A stretch of DNA of 64,000 bases from Polaromonas sp. (GTDB lineage: Bacteria; Pseudomonadota; Gammaproteobacteria; Burkholderiales; Burkholderiaceae_C), in assembly GCF_012927485.1 (NCBI RefSeq), contig NZ_JABBPC010000029.1, positions 143,527 through 207,526 on the forward strand, written 5' to 3'. Of the stretch, positions 48,072 through 57,000 are shown piece after piece. Positions within the stretch are counted from its first letter, which is position 1; every line of letters begins with the position of its first letter. The notes beneath the pieces are model-generated. The model was not told the origin of the DNA. It made no database searches and worked only from the letters and a program-made list of their open reading frames with translations. A program made the translations under genes and the position numbers.

Positions 48072-48640
48072 TTCTTGGGCGACTTGCCCGACCCGGAGGC
48101 GGCAGGTGCAGGGCCAACAATCTTGAGCGCTGCGTCATCGAACTGCTTGATACGTGCGACCACATCGGAACGTGACGCCTCGACCAGTTTCTGGATAAAA
48201 ACGTTTCCAAGTTCAGGTGCCGTGGCCTGATATTTTTTAATGGCGGGAGACTCAAAAAAAGCTGCAATCTGCTGCAGCTCTTCCACGGTGAAACGCTCTG
48301 CATAAGCCGGTACCAGGACGTCGCTGCTGACTTTGCTCACCTGCTTGCTGATCAACTGGTTGGCGTCTGCCGCATAGGTCTTGAGCGCTGCATTGAGATC
48401 CTCTGAAACCTTTTTCTGTTTGGCCTTGGATACGTTTGCTTCCAGTTTGGGTTCCCACTTGGCAATTAGCTCCTGAGTCGTTGTGCCTGCGAGCTGAGCC
48501 ACGAGCCGCTCAAGCTCCGGGCCTTGTTGAAGGGCGACAACTTTCTTGGCCAATTCGATTTTTGGATCGGCTGTTTGCGCATGCAGGGTGGCGGAGCAGG
48601 CAAGGCCGGCAATCGCCAGCGTGAGAATGAGTTTTTTCAT
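48068..48640 (-). CDS. DUF2059 domain-containing exported protein
   Basis: A 190-residue protein with a signal peptide ([22 protein letters not shown]) and an alpha-helical DUF2059 domain near the C-terminus ([31 protein letters not shown]). The function is unknown. It lies in four-base overlaps with gyrA upstream and serC downstream, an arrangement usual in this gene order, so expression is tied to the gyrA transcript. Confidence 0.85.
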   Translation of the reverse strand: MKKLILTLAIAGLACSATLHAQTADPKIELAKKVVALQQGPELERLVAQLAGTTTQELIAKWEPKLEANVSKAKQKKVSEDLNAALKTYAADANQLISKQVSKVSSDVLVPAYAERFTVEELQQIAAFFESPAIKKYQATAPELGNVFIQKLVEASRSDVVARIKQFDDAALKIVGPAPAASGSGKSPKK

Positions 48641-51285
48641 GAATTAGTTTCTTGGTTTGAGGCATCATCGCCTGGGTTGTTTTCAGTGTCGTCGTTCAAG
48701 GTGGCATCGTTTTCGACAATTCGCTGAAGACCGCTTAATTGTGAGCCTTCGTCGAGGCCAATGAGCGTCACTCCTTGGGTAGCCCTGCCCATCTCGCGAA
48801 TTTCACTCACCCGCGTGCGAACAAGTACCCCCGTGTCGGTGATCAGCATAATTTCATCGTCAGCGCGGACCAGTGTCGCGGCAACCACCTTGCCGTTGCG
48901 TTCGCTTTGCTGGATCGCGATCATGCCCTTTGTGCCCCGGCCATGGCGGGTGTACTCGGTGATGGAGGTGCGCTTGCCGTAGCCGTTCTGCGTCGCCGTC
49001 AGCACGCTTTGCTGCTCGTCCTCTGCAACCAGCATGGCAATGACGCTCTGGCCGTCTTCGAGCATCATGCCGCGCACACCTCGTGCGTTGCGGCCCATCG
49101 GACGGACGTCGTTTTCGTCAAAACGGACGGCCTTGCCGCCATCGCTGAAGAGCATGACGTCGTGTTGACCGTCGGTGAGAGATGCGCCGACAAGGAAGTC
49201 GCCATCGTCGAGATCAACAGCGATAATGCCGGCCTTTCGAGGGTTGCTGAATTCGTCCAGCGTTGTTTTTTTGACCGTGCCCATGGAGGTACCCATAAAG
49301 ACATACTGGTCGGCCGGAAAGCTGCGCTTTTCTCCTGTCAGGGGCAGGACTACCGTGATTTTTTCACCTTCTTGCAAGGGGAACATGTTCACAATCGGTC
49401 GGCCGCGTGAGCCGCGTGAGCCCGCAGGGACTTCCCATACCTTGAGCCAGTAGAGGCGGCCCCGATTGGAAAAACACAAAATATAGTCATGCGTGTTGGC
49501 GATGAATAGCTGGTCGACCCAGTCGTCTTCTTTAGTGGCGGTCGCCTGCTTGCCACGGCCCCCTCGTTTTTGCGCCCGGTATTCCGAGAGGGGTTGACTC
49601 TTGATGTAGCCGGTGTGGGACAGCGTCACCACCATGTCGGTAGGGGTTATCAGGTCTTCAGTGCTGAGGTCGAACGAGCTGTGTTCAATCAGGCTGCGCC
49701 GCGCGCCCAACTTGGTCTGACCAAACTCATTCTTGATTGCCGTCAGCTCATCACTAATGATGGTCGAGACCCGCTCTGGCTTGGCCAGAATATCGAGCAG
49801 GTCGTCAATTTCGGACATGACTTCCCGGTATTCGGCAACGATCTTGTCCTGTTCCAGACCGGTCAGGCGTTGCAGGCGCATTTGCAAGATTTCCTGCGCC
49901 TGAACCTCTGAAAGGCGGTAGAGGCCGTCGCTGCCCATGCCGAAGGCCTTCCCAAGCCCGTCAGGGCGGTAATCGTCGGCGTTGACCAACCCGCCATCGG
50001 CGCGGACGCGGGTGAGCATTCCGCGTACCAGGCTGCTGTCCCAAGGGCGCAACATCAGTTCGGTTTTCGCAACCGGCGGGGTTGGTGCATTGCGAATAAT
50101 GGCAATAAAGTCGTCAATGTTGGCCAGGGCGACGGCGAGCCCTTCTAATACATGGCCACGTTCGCGTGCCTTGCGCAGCGTGAACACTGTGCGGCGTGTT
50201 ACCACCTCGCGCCGGTGCTGCAAGAACACCTTAATCAGGTCTTTGAGGTTGCACAGCTTGGGCTGGCCGTCGATCAGCGCCACCATGTTCATGCCAAACG
50301 TATCCTGCAACTGAGTTTGCTTGTACAGGTTGTTGAGCACCACCTCGGGCACTTCGCCGCGCTTGAGTTCTATCACCAGTCGCATGCCGGATTTGTCAGA
50401 CTCGTCCTGGATGTGGCTGATGCCTTCAATTTTCTTCTCGTGCACCAGCTCCGCCATGCGTTCTTGCAGGGTTTTTTTGTTGACCTGGTAGGGTAGTTCG
50501 TCGACGATGATGGACTGGCGCTGGCCTTTGTCGATGTCTTCGAAATGGACCTTGGCCCGCATCACCACCCGACCCCGACCGGTGCGATAGCCGTCCTTGA
50601 CGCCCTGGATGCCATAAATGATGCCGGCAGTGGGGAAGTCGGGGGCTGGCACGATTTCCATCAGTTCGTCTATCGAGGCCTCAGGATTCTTCAGCAGATG
50701 CAGGCAGGCGTCCACAACTTCGTTCAGGTTGTGGGGGGGGATGTTGGTGGCCATGCCCACCGCAATGCCCGATGAACCATTCACCAGCAAATTGGGGAAC
50801 CGGGCTGGCATGACCAGCGGCTCGTTTTCGCTGCCATCGTAGTTGGGCCCGAAATCGACGGTTTCCTTGTCCAGGTCAGCCAACAACTCATGGGCGATCT
50901 TCGACATGCGAATTTCGGTGTATCGCATGGCTGCCGCGTTGTCGCCGTCGACCGAGCCAAAATTGCCCTGGCCATCCACCAGCATATGGCGCAGGGAAAA
51001 GTCCTGCGCCATGCGCACAATGGTCTCGTAAACAGCGCTGTCACCATGCGGGTGATACTTGCCAATCACGTCACCCACAATGCGGGCCGATTTCTTATAC
51101 GGTTTGTTCCAGTCGTTGCTGAGCTCGTGCATGGCAAACAGCACGCGCCGATGTACCGGCTTGAGACCGTCCCGCGCATCAGGCAATGCGCGACCCACGA
51201 TCACGCTCATCGCGTAATCGAGATAGCTTCGCCGCATTTCCTCTTCAAGGCTGATGGGCAGGGTTTCTTTTGCGAACTGGGTCAT
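48637..51285 (-). CDS. gyrA: DNA gyrase subunit A
   Basis: GyrA is the DNA-cleaving subunit of gyrase. The 882-residue protein has [37 protein letters not shown] at the N-terminus, the catalytic tyrosine in [11 protein letters not shown] and beta-pinwheel repeats with a GyrA-box-like QKRGGRG in the C-terminal half. The quinolone-resistance region reads [17 protein letters not shown]: position 83 (E. coli numbering) is Ser and position 87 is Glu instead of Asp. The last residues are Asn/Asp/Glu-rich. It heads the leftward operon through serC and pheA. Confidence 0.96.
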   Translation of the reverse strand: MTQFAKETLPISLEEEMRRSYLDYAMSVIVGRALPDARDGLKPVHRRVLFAMHELSNDWNKPYKKSARIVGDVIGKYHPHGDSAVYETIVRMAQDFSLRHMLVDGQGNFGSVDGDNAAAMRYTEIRMSKIAHELLADLDKETVDFGPNYDGSENEPLVMPARFPNLLVNGSSGIAVGMATNIPPHNLNEVVDACLHLLKNPEASIDELMEIVPAPDFPTAGIIYGIQGVKDGYRTGRGRVVMRAKVHFEDIDKGQRQSIIVDELPYQVNKKTLQERMAELVHEKKIEGISHIQDESDKSGMRLVIELKRGEVPEVVLNNLYKQTQLQDTFGMNMVALIDGQPKLCNLKDLIKVFLQHRREVVTRRTVFTLRKARERGHVLEGLAVALANIDDFIAIIRNAPTPPVAKTELMLRPWDSSLVRGMLTRVRADGGLVNADDYRPDGLGKAFGMGSDGLYRLSEVQAQEILQMRLQRLTGLEQDKIVAEYREVMSEIDDLLDILAKPERVSTIISDELTAIKNEFGQTKLGARRSLIEHSSFDLSTEDLITPTDMVVTLSHTGYIKSQPLSEYRAQKRGGRGKQATATKEDDWVDQLFIANTHDYILCFSNRGRLYWLKVWEVPAGSRGSRGRPIVNMFPLQEGEKITVVLPLTGEKRSFPADQYVFMGTSMGTVKKTTLDEFSNPRKAGIIAVDLDDGDFLVGASLTDGQHDVMLFSDGGKAVRFDENDVRPMGRNARGVRGMMLEDGQSVIAMLVAEDEQQSVLTATQNGYGKRTSITEYTRHGRGTKGMIAIQQSERNGKVVAATLVRADDEIMLITDTGVLVRTRVSEIREMGRATQGVTLIGLDEGSQLSGLQRIVENDATLNDDTENNPGDDASNQETNS

Positions 51286-51540
51286 GAGCGGCCTGATTGG
51301 GATTTTTCAAGATTCTGAAGCGAAGTCTGCGATTTTAAGGCTTGAGTTTATAGCGGTCACTTTGTGGCTAGGTCGCAACAAAAACCAAAGAATCTTGTCT
51401 CTCTGTCAGATGAAGCCTATAGCCCGCTTGAAGGTTCGGATGGGTGTGGCACAATTGTTGTAACGCTTTGAGTGATGGTCACTTACGGCGTGTAATTTAT
51501 TAATCGCAGCCAGTCTGCGGCTTTTCTCTAGAGGAGAACC

Positions 51541-52170
51541 ATGAAGAAACTCAACAAAGTTGCAATGTTGTTTGCTTCCGCAGCGCTAGTTACCGCCGCT
51601 GGTGCACAAACTATTGACAACTGGAAAAACGGCAACGGAGACCTGGTCTGGAAGAACGGCACCAACGAACTCTGCTGGCGCGATGCCAACTGGACGCCTG
51701 CTACCGCAGCTCCGGGCTGTGATGGCGCGATTGTTCCCGTTGTTGCTGCTGCGCCTGCAGTTGCGCCTGCGGCTGCCGCACCTGCTCCTGCGGTCGTTGC
51801 GCCCCTTGCTGCAACCAAAGTCACTTACGCAGCGGATGCTTTCTTTGACTTTGATAAGTCTGTGATCAAGCCAGCAGGCAAAGCCAAGTTGGATGACCTG
51901 ATCGGCAAAATCAAGGACATCAATCTGGAAGTGATCATTGCCGTGGGCCACACCGATTCCGTTGGTACCGACAAGTACAACCAGAAGTTGTCTGTCCGTC
52001 GTTCGGAAGCCGTTAAGGCTTACTTGGTGTCTAAAGGCATTGAGAAAAACCGTGTTTACACCGAAGGCAAAGGCGAGAAACAGCCTGTTGCCGACAACAA
52101 GACCGCTGAAGGCCGTGCGAAAAACCGTCGCGTGGAAATCGAAGTGGTTGGCACTCGCGCCGACAAGTAA
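51541..52170 (+). CDS. OmpA-family outer-membrane/peptidoglycan-associated protein
   Basis: A 209-residue exported protein (signal peptide ending near AAGAQT). After a short N-terminal segment (GDLVWKNGTNELCWRDANW) and an Ala/Pro/Val-rich linker (about 65-95), the C-terminal OmpA-like domain includes AFFDFDKSVIKPAGKAKLDDL, VGHTDSVGTDKYNQKLSVRRSEAVKAYLVSKG and AEGRAKNRRVEIEVVG, which bind peptidoglycan. No beta-barrel domain is present. AGAGGAG precedes the ATG. A strong terminator follows. Confidence 0.92.
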   Translation: MKKLNKVAMLFASAALVTAAGAQTIDNWKNGNGDLVWKNGTNELCWRDANWTPATAAPGCDGAIVPVVAAAPAVAPAAAAPAPAVVAPLAATKVTYAADAFFDFDKSVIKPAGKAKLDDLIGKIKDINLEVIIAVGHTDSVGTDKYNQKLSVRRSEAVKAYLVSKGIEKNRVYTEGKGEKQPVADNKTAEGRAKNRRVEIEVVGTRADK

Positions 52171-52193
52171 TCCTTTAGGATCGCTAAAAAAAA

Positions 52194-52216
52194 CCGCGCT
52201 ACGGCGCGGTTTTTTT
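52194..52216 (+). terminator. Intrinsic terminator after the OmpA-family gene
   Basis: CCGCGC (52194-52199) pairs with GCGCGG (52204-52209) around a TACG loop and is followed by seven T residues. A-tract bases precede it, so it could also work on the other strand. Confidence 0.88.
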
Positions 52217-52238
52217 ATGGGTCAACGATAATCGTCTC

Positions 52239-52946
52239 ATGTCTACAACTGATAACTTCGATCCCGCCGAATTGGCCAAATTCTCTGATCTCGCCCACCG
52301 CTGGTGGGACTTGGAGAGCGAGTTCCGTCCTTTGCACCAGATCAACCCGCTTCGGCTGGATTGGATCGACAATCTGGTTTCGCTAAAGGGGCTTCGCGTT
52401 CTGGATGTGGGATGTGGTGGCGGTATTCTTGCCGATTCCATGGCCCGCAAAGGCGCTGCTGTACTGGGAATCGATCTTGCAACCAAAGCGTTGAAAGTGG
52501 CGCAGCTCCACGCACTGGAGGCTCAAACCGACGGTGTGAATTACCGAGAGATCAGTGCCGAGGCACTTGCCGTCGAGCAACCAGGAAGTTTTGACGTCGT
52601 TACGTGCATGGAAATGCTGGAGCATGTTCCCGACCCGTCTTCCGTCGTTAAAGCCTGCGCTGCGTTGGTCAAACCGGGCGGATACGTCTTTTTTTCTACC
52701 ATCAATCGCAACGCTAAAGCATTTCTGTTCGCCATCGTTGGCGCGGAATACGTTCTTCAAATATTGCCGCGTGGCACCCATGAGTTTGCCAAATTGATCA
52801 AACCGAGCGAGCTGGCCGGCTACTGCCGCGCAGCGGGTCTGAACCTGCAGCAGACCAAGGGGCTGCAATACAACCCGTTCACGCGCCACTACTGGCTCAG
52901 CGCAGACACCAGCGTGAACTACATGCTATCGACTCAAAAGTCTTGA
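52239..52946 (+). CDS. ubiG: Ubiquinone biosynthesis O-methyltransferase
   Basis: UbiG performs both O-methylation steps in ubiquinone synthesis. The 235-residue SAM methyltransferase has DPAELAKFSDLAHRWWD at the N-terminus, LRVLDVGCGGGILADSMARKGA (SAM motif I), a MEMLEHVPDP segment and INRNAKAFLFAIVGAEYVLQILPRGTHEF near the C-terminus. It is followed by gph after 25 bp. Confidence 0.95.
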   Translation: MSTTDNFDPAELAKFSDLAHRWWDLESEFRPLHQINPLRLDWIDNLVSLKGLRVLDVGCGGGILADSMARKGAAVLGIDLATKALKVAQLHALEAQTDGVNYREISAEALAVEQPGSFDVVTCMEMLEHVPDPSSVVKACAALVKPGGYVFFSTINRNAKAFLFAIVGAEYVLQILPRGTHEFAKLIKPSELAGYCRAAGLNLQQTKGLQYNPFTRHYWLSADTSVNYMLSTQKS

Positions 52947-52971
52947 ATCCTCTGGTTTTTTGTTTTTGGAT

Positions 52972-53637
52972 ATGTTAAAAAATATCGATGCAGTGCTGTT
53001 CGACCTTGATGGGACCCTGATTGACAGTGCCCCTGACCTGGGCGCGGCGGCCGACAAAATGCGCACCGATCGAGGATTGGAATCATTTCCCCTTTCGCAA
53101 TATCGCCCCATGGCCGGCGCGGGTGCCCGAGGCATGATTGCCGTGGCTTTCGGGTTGACCCCTGACGACGCCACTTTTGAGGCGCTCAAAGAAGAGTTTT
53201 TTATCAACTACGAGTCACGCATGACCGCTCACACCTGTGTGTTTGACGGCGTCGCCGAATTGATTGCCCACCTAGGCCATGTCGGCCTTAGATGGGGCGT
53301 TGTAACGAACAAATCCGCCCGCTTCACTGTGCCGCTGACTCAAGCCATGCCGCTGTTCAACACCGCCCGCACCATCATTAGCGGCGACACCACACCTCAC
53401 GCCAAACCCCACCCCGCGCCGCTGCTTGAGGCTGCGCGGCAGCTCGATGTTGCACCCGGGCGGTGTGTTTACGTGGGGGATGATGAGCGCGACATCGTCG
53501 CGGGTCGCGCCGCCGGAATGCCCACCGTCGCGGCCGCTTATGGTTATCTGGGCCAAGCCACCGGGATTGAAGGCTGGAATGCCGATTTCACGATCGCCGC
53601 ACCTTTAGCGCTCTTGAATTTACTGAGAATAGCTTAA
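52972..53637 (+). CDS. gph: Phosphoglycolate phosphatase
   Basis: Gph is a HAD-superfamily phosphatase that removes 2-phosphoglycolate. The 221-residue protein has motif I DAVLFDLDGTLIDSAPDL, the cap domain, motif II in VVTNKSARF, and motif IV VGDDERDIVAGRAAGMPTVAAAYGY. In Burkholderiales ubiG and gph are usually adjacent. I chose the ATG at 52972; a TTG four codons upstream is possible. Its end overlaps the predicted ssrA promoter. Confidence 0.92.
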   Translation: MLKNIDAVLFDLDGTLIDSAPDLGAAADKMRTDRGLESFPLSQYRPMAGAGARGMIAVAFGLTPDDATFEALKEEFFINYESRMTAHTCVFDGVAELIAHLGHVGLRWGVVTNKSARFTVPLTQAMPLFNTARTIISGDTTPHAKPHPAPLLEAARQLDVAPGRCVYVGDDERDIVAGRAAGMPTVAAAYGYLGQATGIEGWNADFTIAAPLALLNLLRIA

Positions 53638-53640
53638 AAT
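53613..53640 (+). promoter_or_regulatory. Predicted ssrA promoter
   Basis: CTTGAA at 53613-53618 and TAAAAT at 53635-53640 are separated by 16 bp. Transcription would start near 53650, the first G of tmRNA. The promoter overlaps the last codons of gph. Confidence 0.55.
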
Positions 53641-53649
53641 ACTAGGCTT

Positions 53650-54036
53650 GGGGCTGCATTGGTTTCGACGTGGGTTCGGACGCGGTGTGGTGCATGTCGA
53701 GCTTAGTGCGCTCGTAAAACTGACTAAAACAAACTAACTGCAAACGACGAACGTTTCGCACTCGCTGCTTAATTGCCAGTGAGCTTTACAACAGCAGGCC
53801 GATGGGCTGGGCAAGGGGTTTTTAACGAAAGTTAGGGGCTCCCGGCTGTAAAGATAATTTCATCGGCTGGCCCCGGGCTGGGTACCTTAACCCGAGGCGA
53901 GAAAATAGGGTGCTGGCGTCCTGTGTAGCGTGTGGCTGCGCGACACAGGTGGCGAGACTCAAATCAGACCACTAAACATGTAGATCTGCCCGAACAAGGC
54001 TTGCGGACGGGGGTTCAAATCCCCCCAGCTCCACCA
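53650..54036 (+). ncRNA. ssrA: tmRNA (ssrA)
   Basis: Transfer-messenger RNA, which rescues stalled ribosomes and adds a degradation tag. The 5' end GGGGCTGCATTGGTTTCGACG and the 3' end (TTCAAATCCCCCCAGCTCCACCA) give the tRNA-like acceptor stem with a T-arm. The tag frame at 53740-53772 encodes ANDERFALAA followed by TAA, the tag typical of betaproteobacteria. The length is 387 nt and the CCA is encoded. The 3' end is the integration point of a genomic island. Confidence 0.96.
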
Positions 54037-54096
54037 TACCGCATGATAAAGGCCTCCAAGTAGCGATACTCGGAGGCCTTTTTCATTGGTAAATCA
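54031..54096 (+). repeat. Left attachment site of the ssrA island (66-bp direct repeat, copy 1)
   Basis: These 66 bases starting at the terminal CCACCA of ssrA and running past its terminator recur exactly at 60997-61062. Such duplication of the end of an RNA gene by site-specific integration is a standard signature. This copy keeps the full ssrA and is next to the integrase gene. Confidence 0.9.
54051..54083 (+). terminator. ssrA intrinsic terminator
   Basis: GGCCTCC (54051-54057) pairs with GGAGGCC (54072-54078), followed by TTTTT. The 14-nt loop can pair further around GCGA with one mismatch. It lies inside the 66-bp repeat, so a copy is also present at the right end of the island. Confidence 0.9.
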
Positions 54097-54150
54097 GTGA
54101 CTTAGGCTGCAATAGCATACAAGGACAGATATTGACAGCTAAAACAAAAC

Positions 54151-54210
54151 CGGGGAACATAGCGGGGAACAAGTCGGGGTAAATGGCCGCTTTTGGCAGT
54201 TGTTCCCCGG
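54151..54210. repeat. Candidate integrase arm sites, left (CGGGGAACA repeats)
   Basis: CGGGGAACA occurs at 54151-54159 and again at 54163-54171, exactly 12 bp apart, with a degenerate CGGGGTAA at 54175. The complement TGTTCCCCGG lies at 54201-54210. The array sits between attL and the integrase start, so arm-type binding is plausible. Confidence 0.5.
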
Positions 54211-54227
54211 TTTCATAGGAGAACGCC

Positions 54228-55466
54228 GTGCTTACCGATTCCGAATGCCGTGAAGCCACCTGCCCACCGGACAAAGCTCGCGCACGCCTCACCGATGCGT
54301 CTGGTTTGTATTTGGAAGTCAGCCCGGCGGGCTCAAAGCGCTGGTTTTGGAAAACATACGCCGACGGTAAAGAGGGGCGCTTGGCACTTGGCAGCTACCC
54401 CAAGCTGACACTAAAAGCAGCACGTAAAGCCCGTGACGCGGCAAAGCTCCAGAAATCCGAGGGTGTTGACCCGGTACAACTGCGCAAGGTTGAAAAGCTG
54501 AAAGCCACGCGCACTGGCGGTGACACATTTAAAGCCGTAGCCCTGGACTGGTACGGCAAACAGTCATCGCAGTGGAGCGCAAGTCATGCAGAACGATCGT
54601 TGCGGCAATTGGAGCGCGACCTGTTCCCGTGGATTGGTGAGAGGCTTATGGTCGAGATTCACCCCATGGAACTGCTGGCAGCACTGCAAAAGGTGGAAGA
54701 ACGCGGCGCGATTGAAACGGCAGACCGTGTACTGATGCTGGCGCGGCAGGTTTGGGACTACTGGCTACCCACGGCACAGGTCCAGCAACGCAATATCACG
54801 GAGGGGCTGAAAGGCCGATTGACGCCTTACCGGGGCAAGACCTTTGCAGCCATCCTTGATCCGGTGCGCATGGGAGGCTTGATGCGGGCCATCAAGGGTT
54901 ACAAGGGCGGGCCGATTGTGCGCACTGCTTTGCAATTAACGCCGCTGCTGTACCAGCGCCCCGGCAATCTGCGCATGATGGAATGGGCAGAGCTTGATTT
55001 AGACGGGGCGTTATGGACAATTCCCAGCATGAAAATGAAGCGCACCAAGCTGGAAAAAGAACAAGGTGAAGCCCATACGGTGCCATTGCCCACGCAGGCC
55101 GTGGCCCTACTGCGCAGCATTCACCCACTGACCGGCCACGGGCGTTACGTGTTCCCCGGTGAACGCAGCCATGACAGGCCGGTTTCTGATAATTCGGTGC
55201 GCAGTGCTTTGTATGCGTTGGGTTTTGGCAAAGAACAAAGCTGGCACGGTTTCCGGGCAAGTGCCAGAACCATGCTGGTTGACGAATTGGACATTGATTA
55301 CAACGTTATTGAAGCCAACTTAGCCCACGCGGTGAAGGATGCCAACGGGCGCAGCTACAACCGCACGCAGTATGTGAAACAACGGTTTGTGATGATTCAG
55401 CAATGGGCCGATTACTTGGACAAGCTGGCCACGGGCGGAGACGTGATCCAGTTCAAAGCGGCATAA
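54228..55466 (+). CDS. int: P4-type tyrosine integrase
   Basis: A 412-residue tyrosine recombinase with an N-terminal arm-binding DUF4102 domain (about 1-85: LTDSECREATCPPDKARARLTDASGLYLEVSP) and a catalytic domain with QRPGNLRMMEW (Arg), HGFR at 340-343 (His-x-x-Arg) and Tyr377 in SYNRTQY. It should integrate and excise the island at ssrA. The start is GTG at 54228, with AGGAGAACGCC upstream. It is transcribed away from ssrA. Confidence 0.93.
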   Translation: MLTDSECREATCPPDKARARLTDASGLYLEVSPAGSKRWFWKTYADGKEGRLALGSYPKLTLKAARKARDAAKLQKSEGVDPVQLRKVEKLKATRTGGDTFKAVALDWYGKQSSQWSASHAERSLRQLERDLFPWIGERLMVEIHPMELLAALQKVEERGAIETADRVLMLARQVWDYWLPTAQVQQRNITEGLKGRLTPYRGKTFAAILDPVRMGGLMRAIKGYKGGPIVRTALQLTPLLYQRPGNLRMMEWAELDLDGALWTIPSMKMKRTKLEKEQGEAHTVPLPTQAVALLRSIHPLTGHGRYVFPGERSHDRPVSDNSVRSALYALGFGKEQSWHGFRASARTMLVDELDIDYNVIEANLAHAVKDANGRSYNRTQYVKQRFVMIQQWADYLDKLATGGDVIQFKAA

Positions 55467-55578
55467 AAAAAGCCAGTTTTAAGCCACGCCTAGCCACGGA
55501 TTAATTACCCGTTGGCGAATACCGGGACACCCTGACCCGGCGGCGCTGGTTTTCTTTGAGGGGGCATCAGGGAATGCA

Positions 55579-56304
55579 ATGAAAAAACCACATATTAGGC
55601 GCAGTTCCTTTTGGAGTTACGCGGCGCTGGCTGTTCCAAAGATCATTTATTTTGGACTAGAAGATGGCGACATTCATTCCACTCCAGCCTTGGTCAAGGT
55701 TGCATACTTACCTAATCTGTTGTTTTTTGCAGTTCACGACATCAGAAAAGGAAGCGATCCGGCGCGTGCGCCATCGCCAGAGATGACCGCTGTTGCTATT
55801 GAAACAACGCGTTTAAAGCTTTCTACGGCAATCAGATCGGGAGTATTGCCCGTTTACGATCCTGTCATGTTTCTGCCGGTTAGCGTAGGGAAGCTGGAGG
55901 TAGATAACGATGAATACCTAGTTCGACTTGATGACTTTTCAGCTTGGTGCAGCGATCAGGGAATAGAGATCGATCCGTTTCCAAGCAAAGAGCCTAGTGA
56001 CGTTGCAAATGAAATCGGGGACGGGGACGGTGAAAGGGAAAGTGGTAAATGTGATCCATGCGAAAAATACGCGCAACAACGCGACATAGACCCGGCGGAT
56101 TTACCCGATGAACTGAGCGCAGCGAACATTGCATTCCGTGCCGTAACGAATGGTCATGGCGACAAGGCTGCGACATTCAAAAACAGGTTGATTGACTACT
56201 TAGAAAAGAACTTCACCAGTTTGAATAATGAGGCCGTACAGCGTATCGCAACCGTAGCAAACCCGGATAAGGGGCGAGGGCGTAAGAAATCTATCGCCCA
56301 ATAG
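55579..56304 (+). CDS. Uncharacterised island protein, 241 residues
   Basis: The start is ATG at 55579. The first 60 residues are moderately hydrophobic (SYAALAVPKIIYFGL, then LVKVAYLPNLLFFAVHDI), and an acidic middle region is followed by a charged C-terminus with ANIAFRAVTNGHGDKAATFKNRLIDYLEKNF that looks helical. I recognise no domain. It lies between the integrase and the AlpA-like gene, where island-specific cargo or control genes often lie. Confidence 0.55.
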   Translation: MKKPHIRRSSFWSYAALAVPKIIYFGLEDGDIHSTPALVKVAYLPNLLFFAVHDIRKGSDPARAPSPEMTAVAIETTRLKLSTAIRSGVLPVYDPVMFLPVSVGKLEVDNDEYLVRLDDFSAWCSDQGIEIDPFPSKEPSDVANEIGDGDGERESGKCDPCEKYAQQRDIDPADLPDELSAANIAFRAVTNGHGDKAATFKNRLIDYLEKNFTSLNNEAVQRIATVANPDKGRGRKKSIAQ

Positions 56305-56462
56305 GCAGGGTATTGAAACCCATTGCCCATGCGGGTTTGCTCAATGGTCAGGGTATTGTTTGCATCAAATAGCCGACCTATACCGTCTATTTCATACGCC
56401 TGAATATTGTCAAAGTTCACCCCATCGCAACAACGGCAGACAAAGCCGGACAGGGGTTAACA

Positions 56463-56708
56463 ATGAGTATTCTCAGAATGCCAGCCGTCAAGGCTGAAAC
56501 CGGGCACCGTTCCCACGCAAGCATTTACAACGCCATCAAGGCGGGGCTTTTCACAACCGGGGTAGCTATCGGGCAACGCTCGAAAGGCTGGCCAGACCAT
56601 GAGGTGAAGGCCATCAACGCGGCGCGTATCGCGGGCAAGTCAGAGGCTGAAATACGCGAACTGGTAAACCGCCTTCACGCGAAGCGGTTAGAGTTGTTCA
56701 CGGTGTAA
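56463..56708 (+). CDS. AlpA-family transcriptional regulator / excisionase-like protein
   Basis: An 81-residue protein with LRMPAVKAETGHRSHASIYNAIKAGLF, the MerR-type HTH of AlpA proteins, which activate integrase or replication genes and help excision in P4-like elements. The second half (VAIGQRSKGWPDHEVKAINAARIAGKSEAEIRELV) matches the family end. Its GTGA-type neighbour spacing and rightward direction place it in the replication module. Confidence 0.78.
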   Translation: MSILRMPAVKAETGHRSHASIYNAIKAGLFTTGVAIGQRSKGWPDHEVKAINAARIAGKSEAEIRELVNRLHAKRLELFTV

Positions 56709-56718
56709 GGGGCAGGCC

Positions 56719-57000
56719 ATGACCCATATCACCACCAAAGAAAAAGCCCCCAGCGCTTGCGACGCGGAAGGCTTTCAGAACGACACCACCAACGACCTGA
56801 ATTTTCCCACGGGACACCGTGAAGGTAAAGCCTTCGCAACCCTTGCTGCAGGCTATGCCCTGGCTGGCCACGCCCTGCACCGTAGCGACCCCAACGACGG
56901 CGCTGTGACCTATTGGGTCGAACGCTGGGGGCTGGTGCGCTACTTGCCCACGATAGACGCAGTGCGGCAGTTCCTGGAGCAGATTGGGGGGCGGCTATGA
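56719..57000 (+). CDS. Uncharacterised small protein of the replication module
   Basis: A 93-residue protein whose C-terminal half (GKAFATLAAGYALAGHALHRSDPNDGAVTYWVERWGLVRYLPTIDAVRQFLEQIGG) resembles small proteins seen beside integrative-element primases. No catalytic motif is visible. It begins 11 bp after the AlpA-like gene and its stop overlaps the next start (ATGA), so it is probably translated with the large replication protein. Confidence 0.6.
   Translation: MTHITTKEKAPSACDAEGFQNDTTNDLNFPTGHREGKAFATLAAGYALAGHALHRSDPNDGAVTYWVERWGLVRYLPTIDAVRQFLEQIGGRL

Noticed and set aside
56196..56420. A 74-codon leftward frame between the island's 241-residue gene and the AlpA-like gene
   Set aside because: It overlaps the end of the forward gene, is on the opposite strand to all island genes and has no recognised motif.
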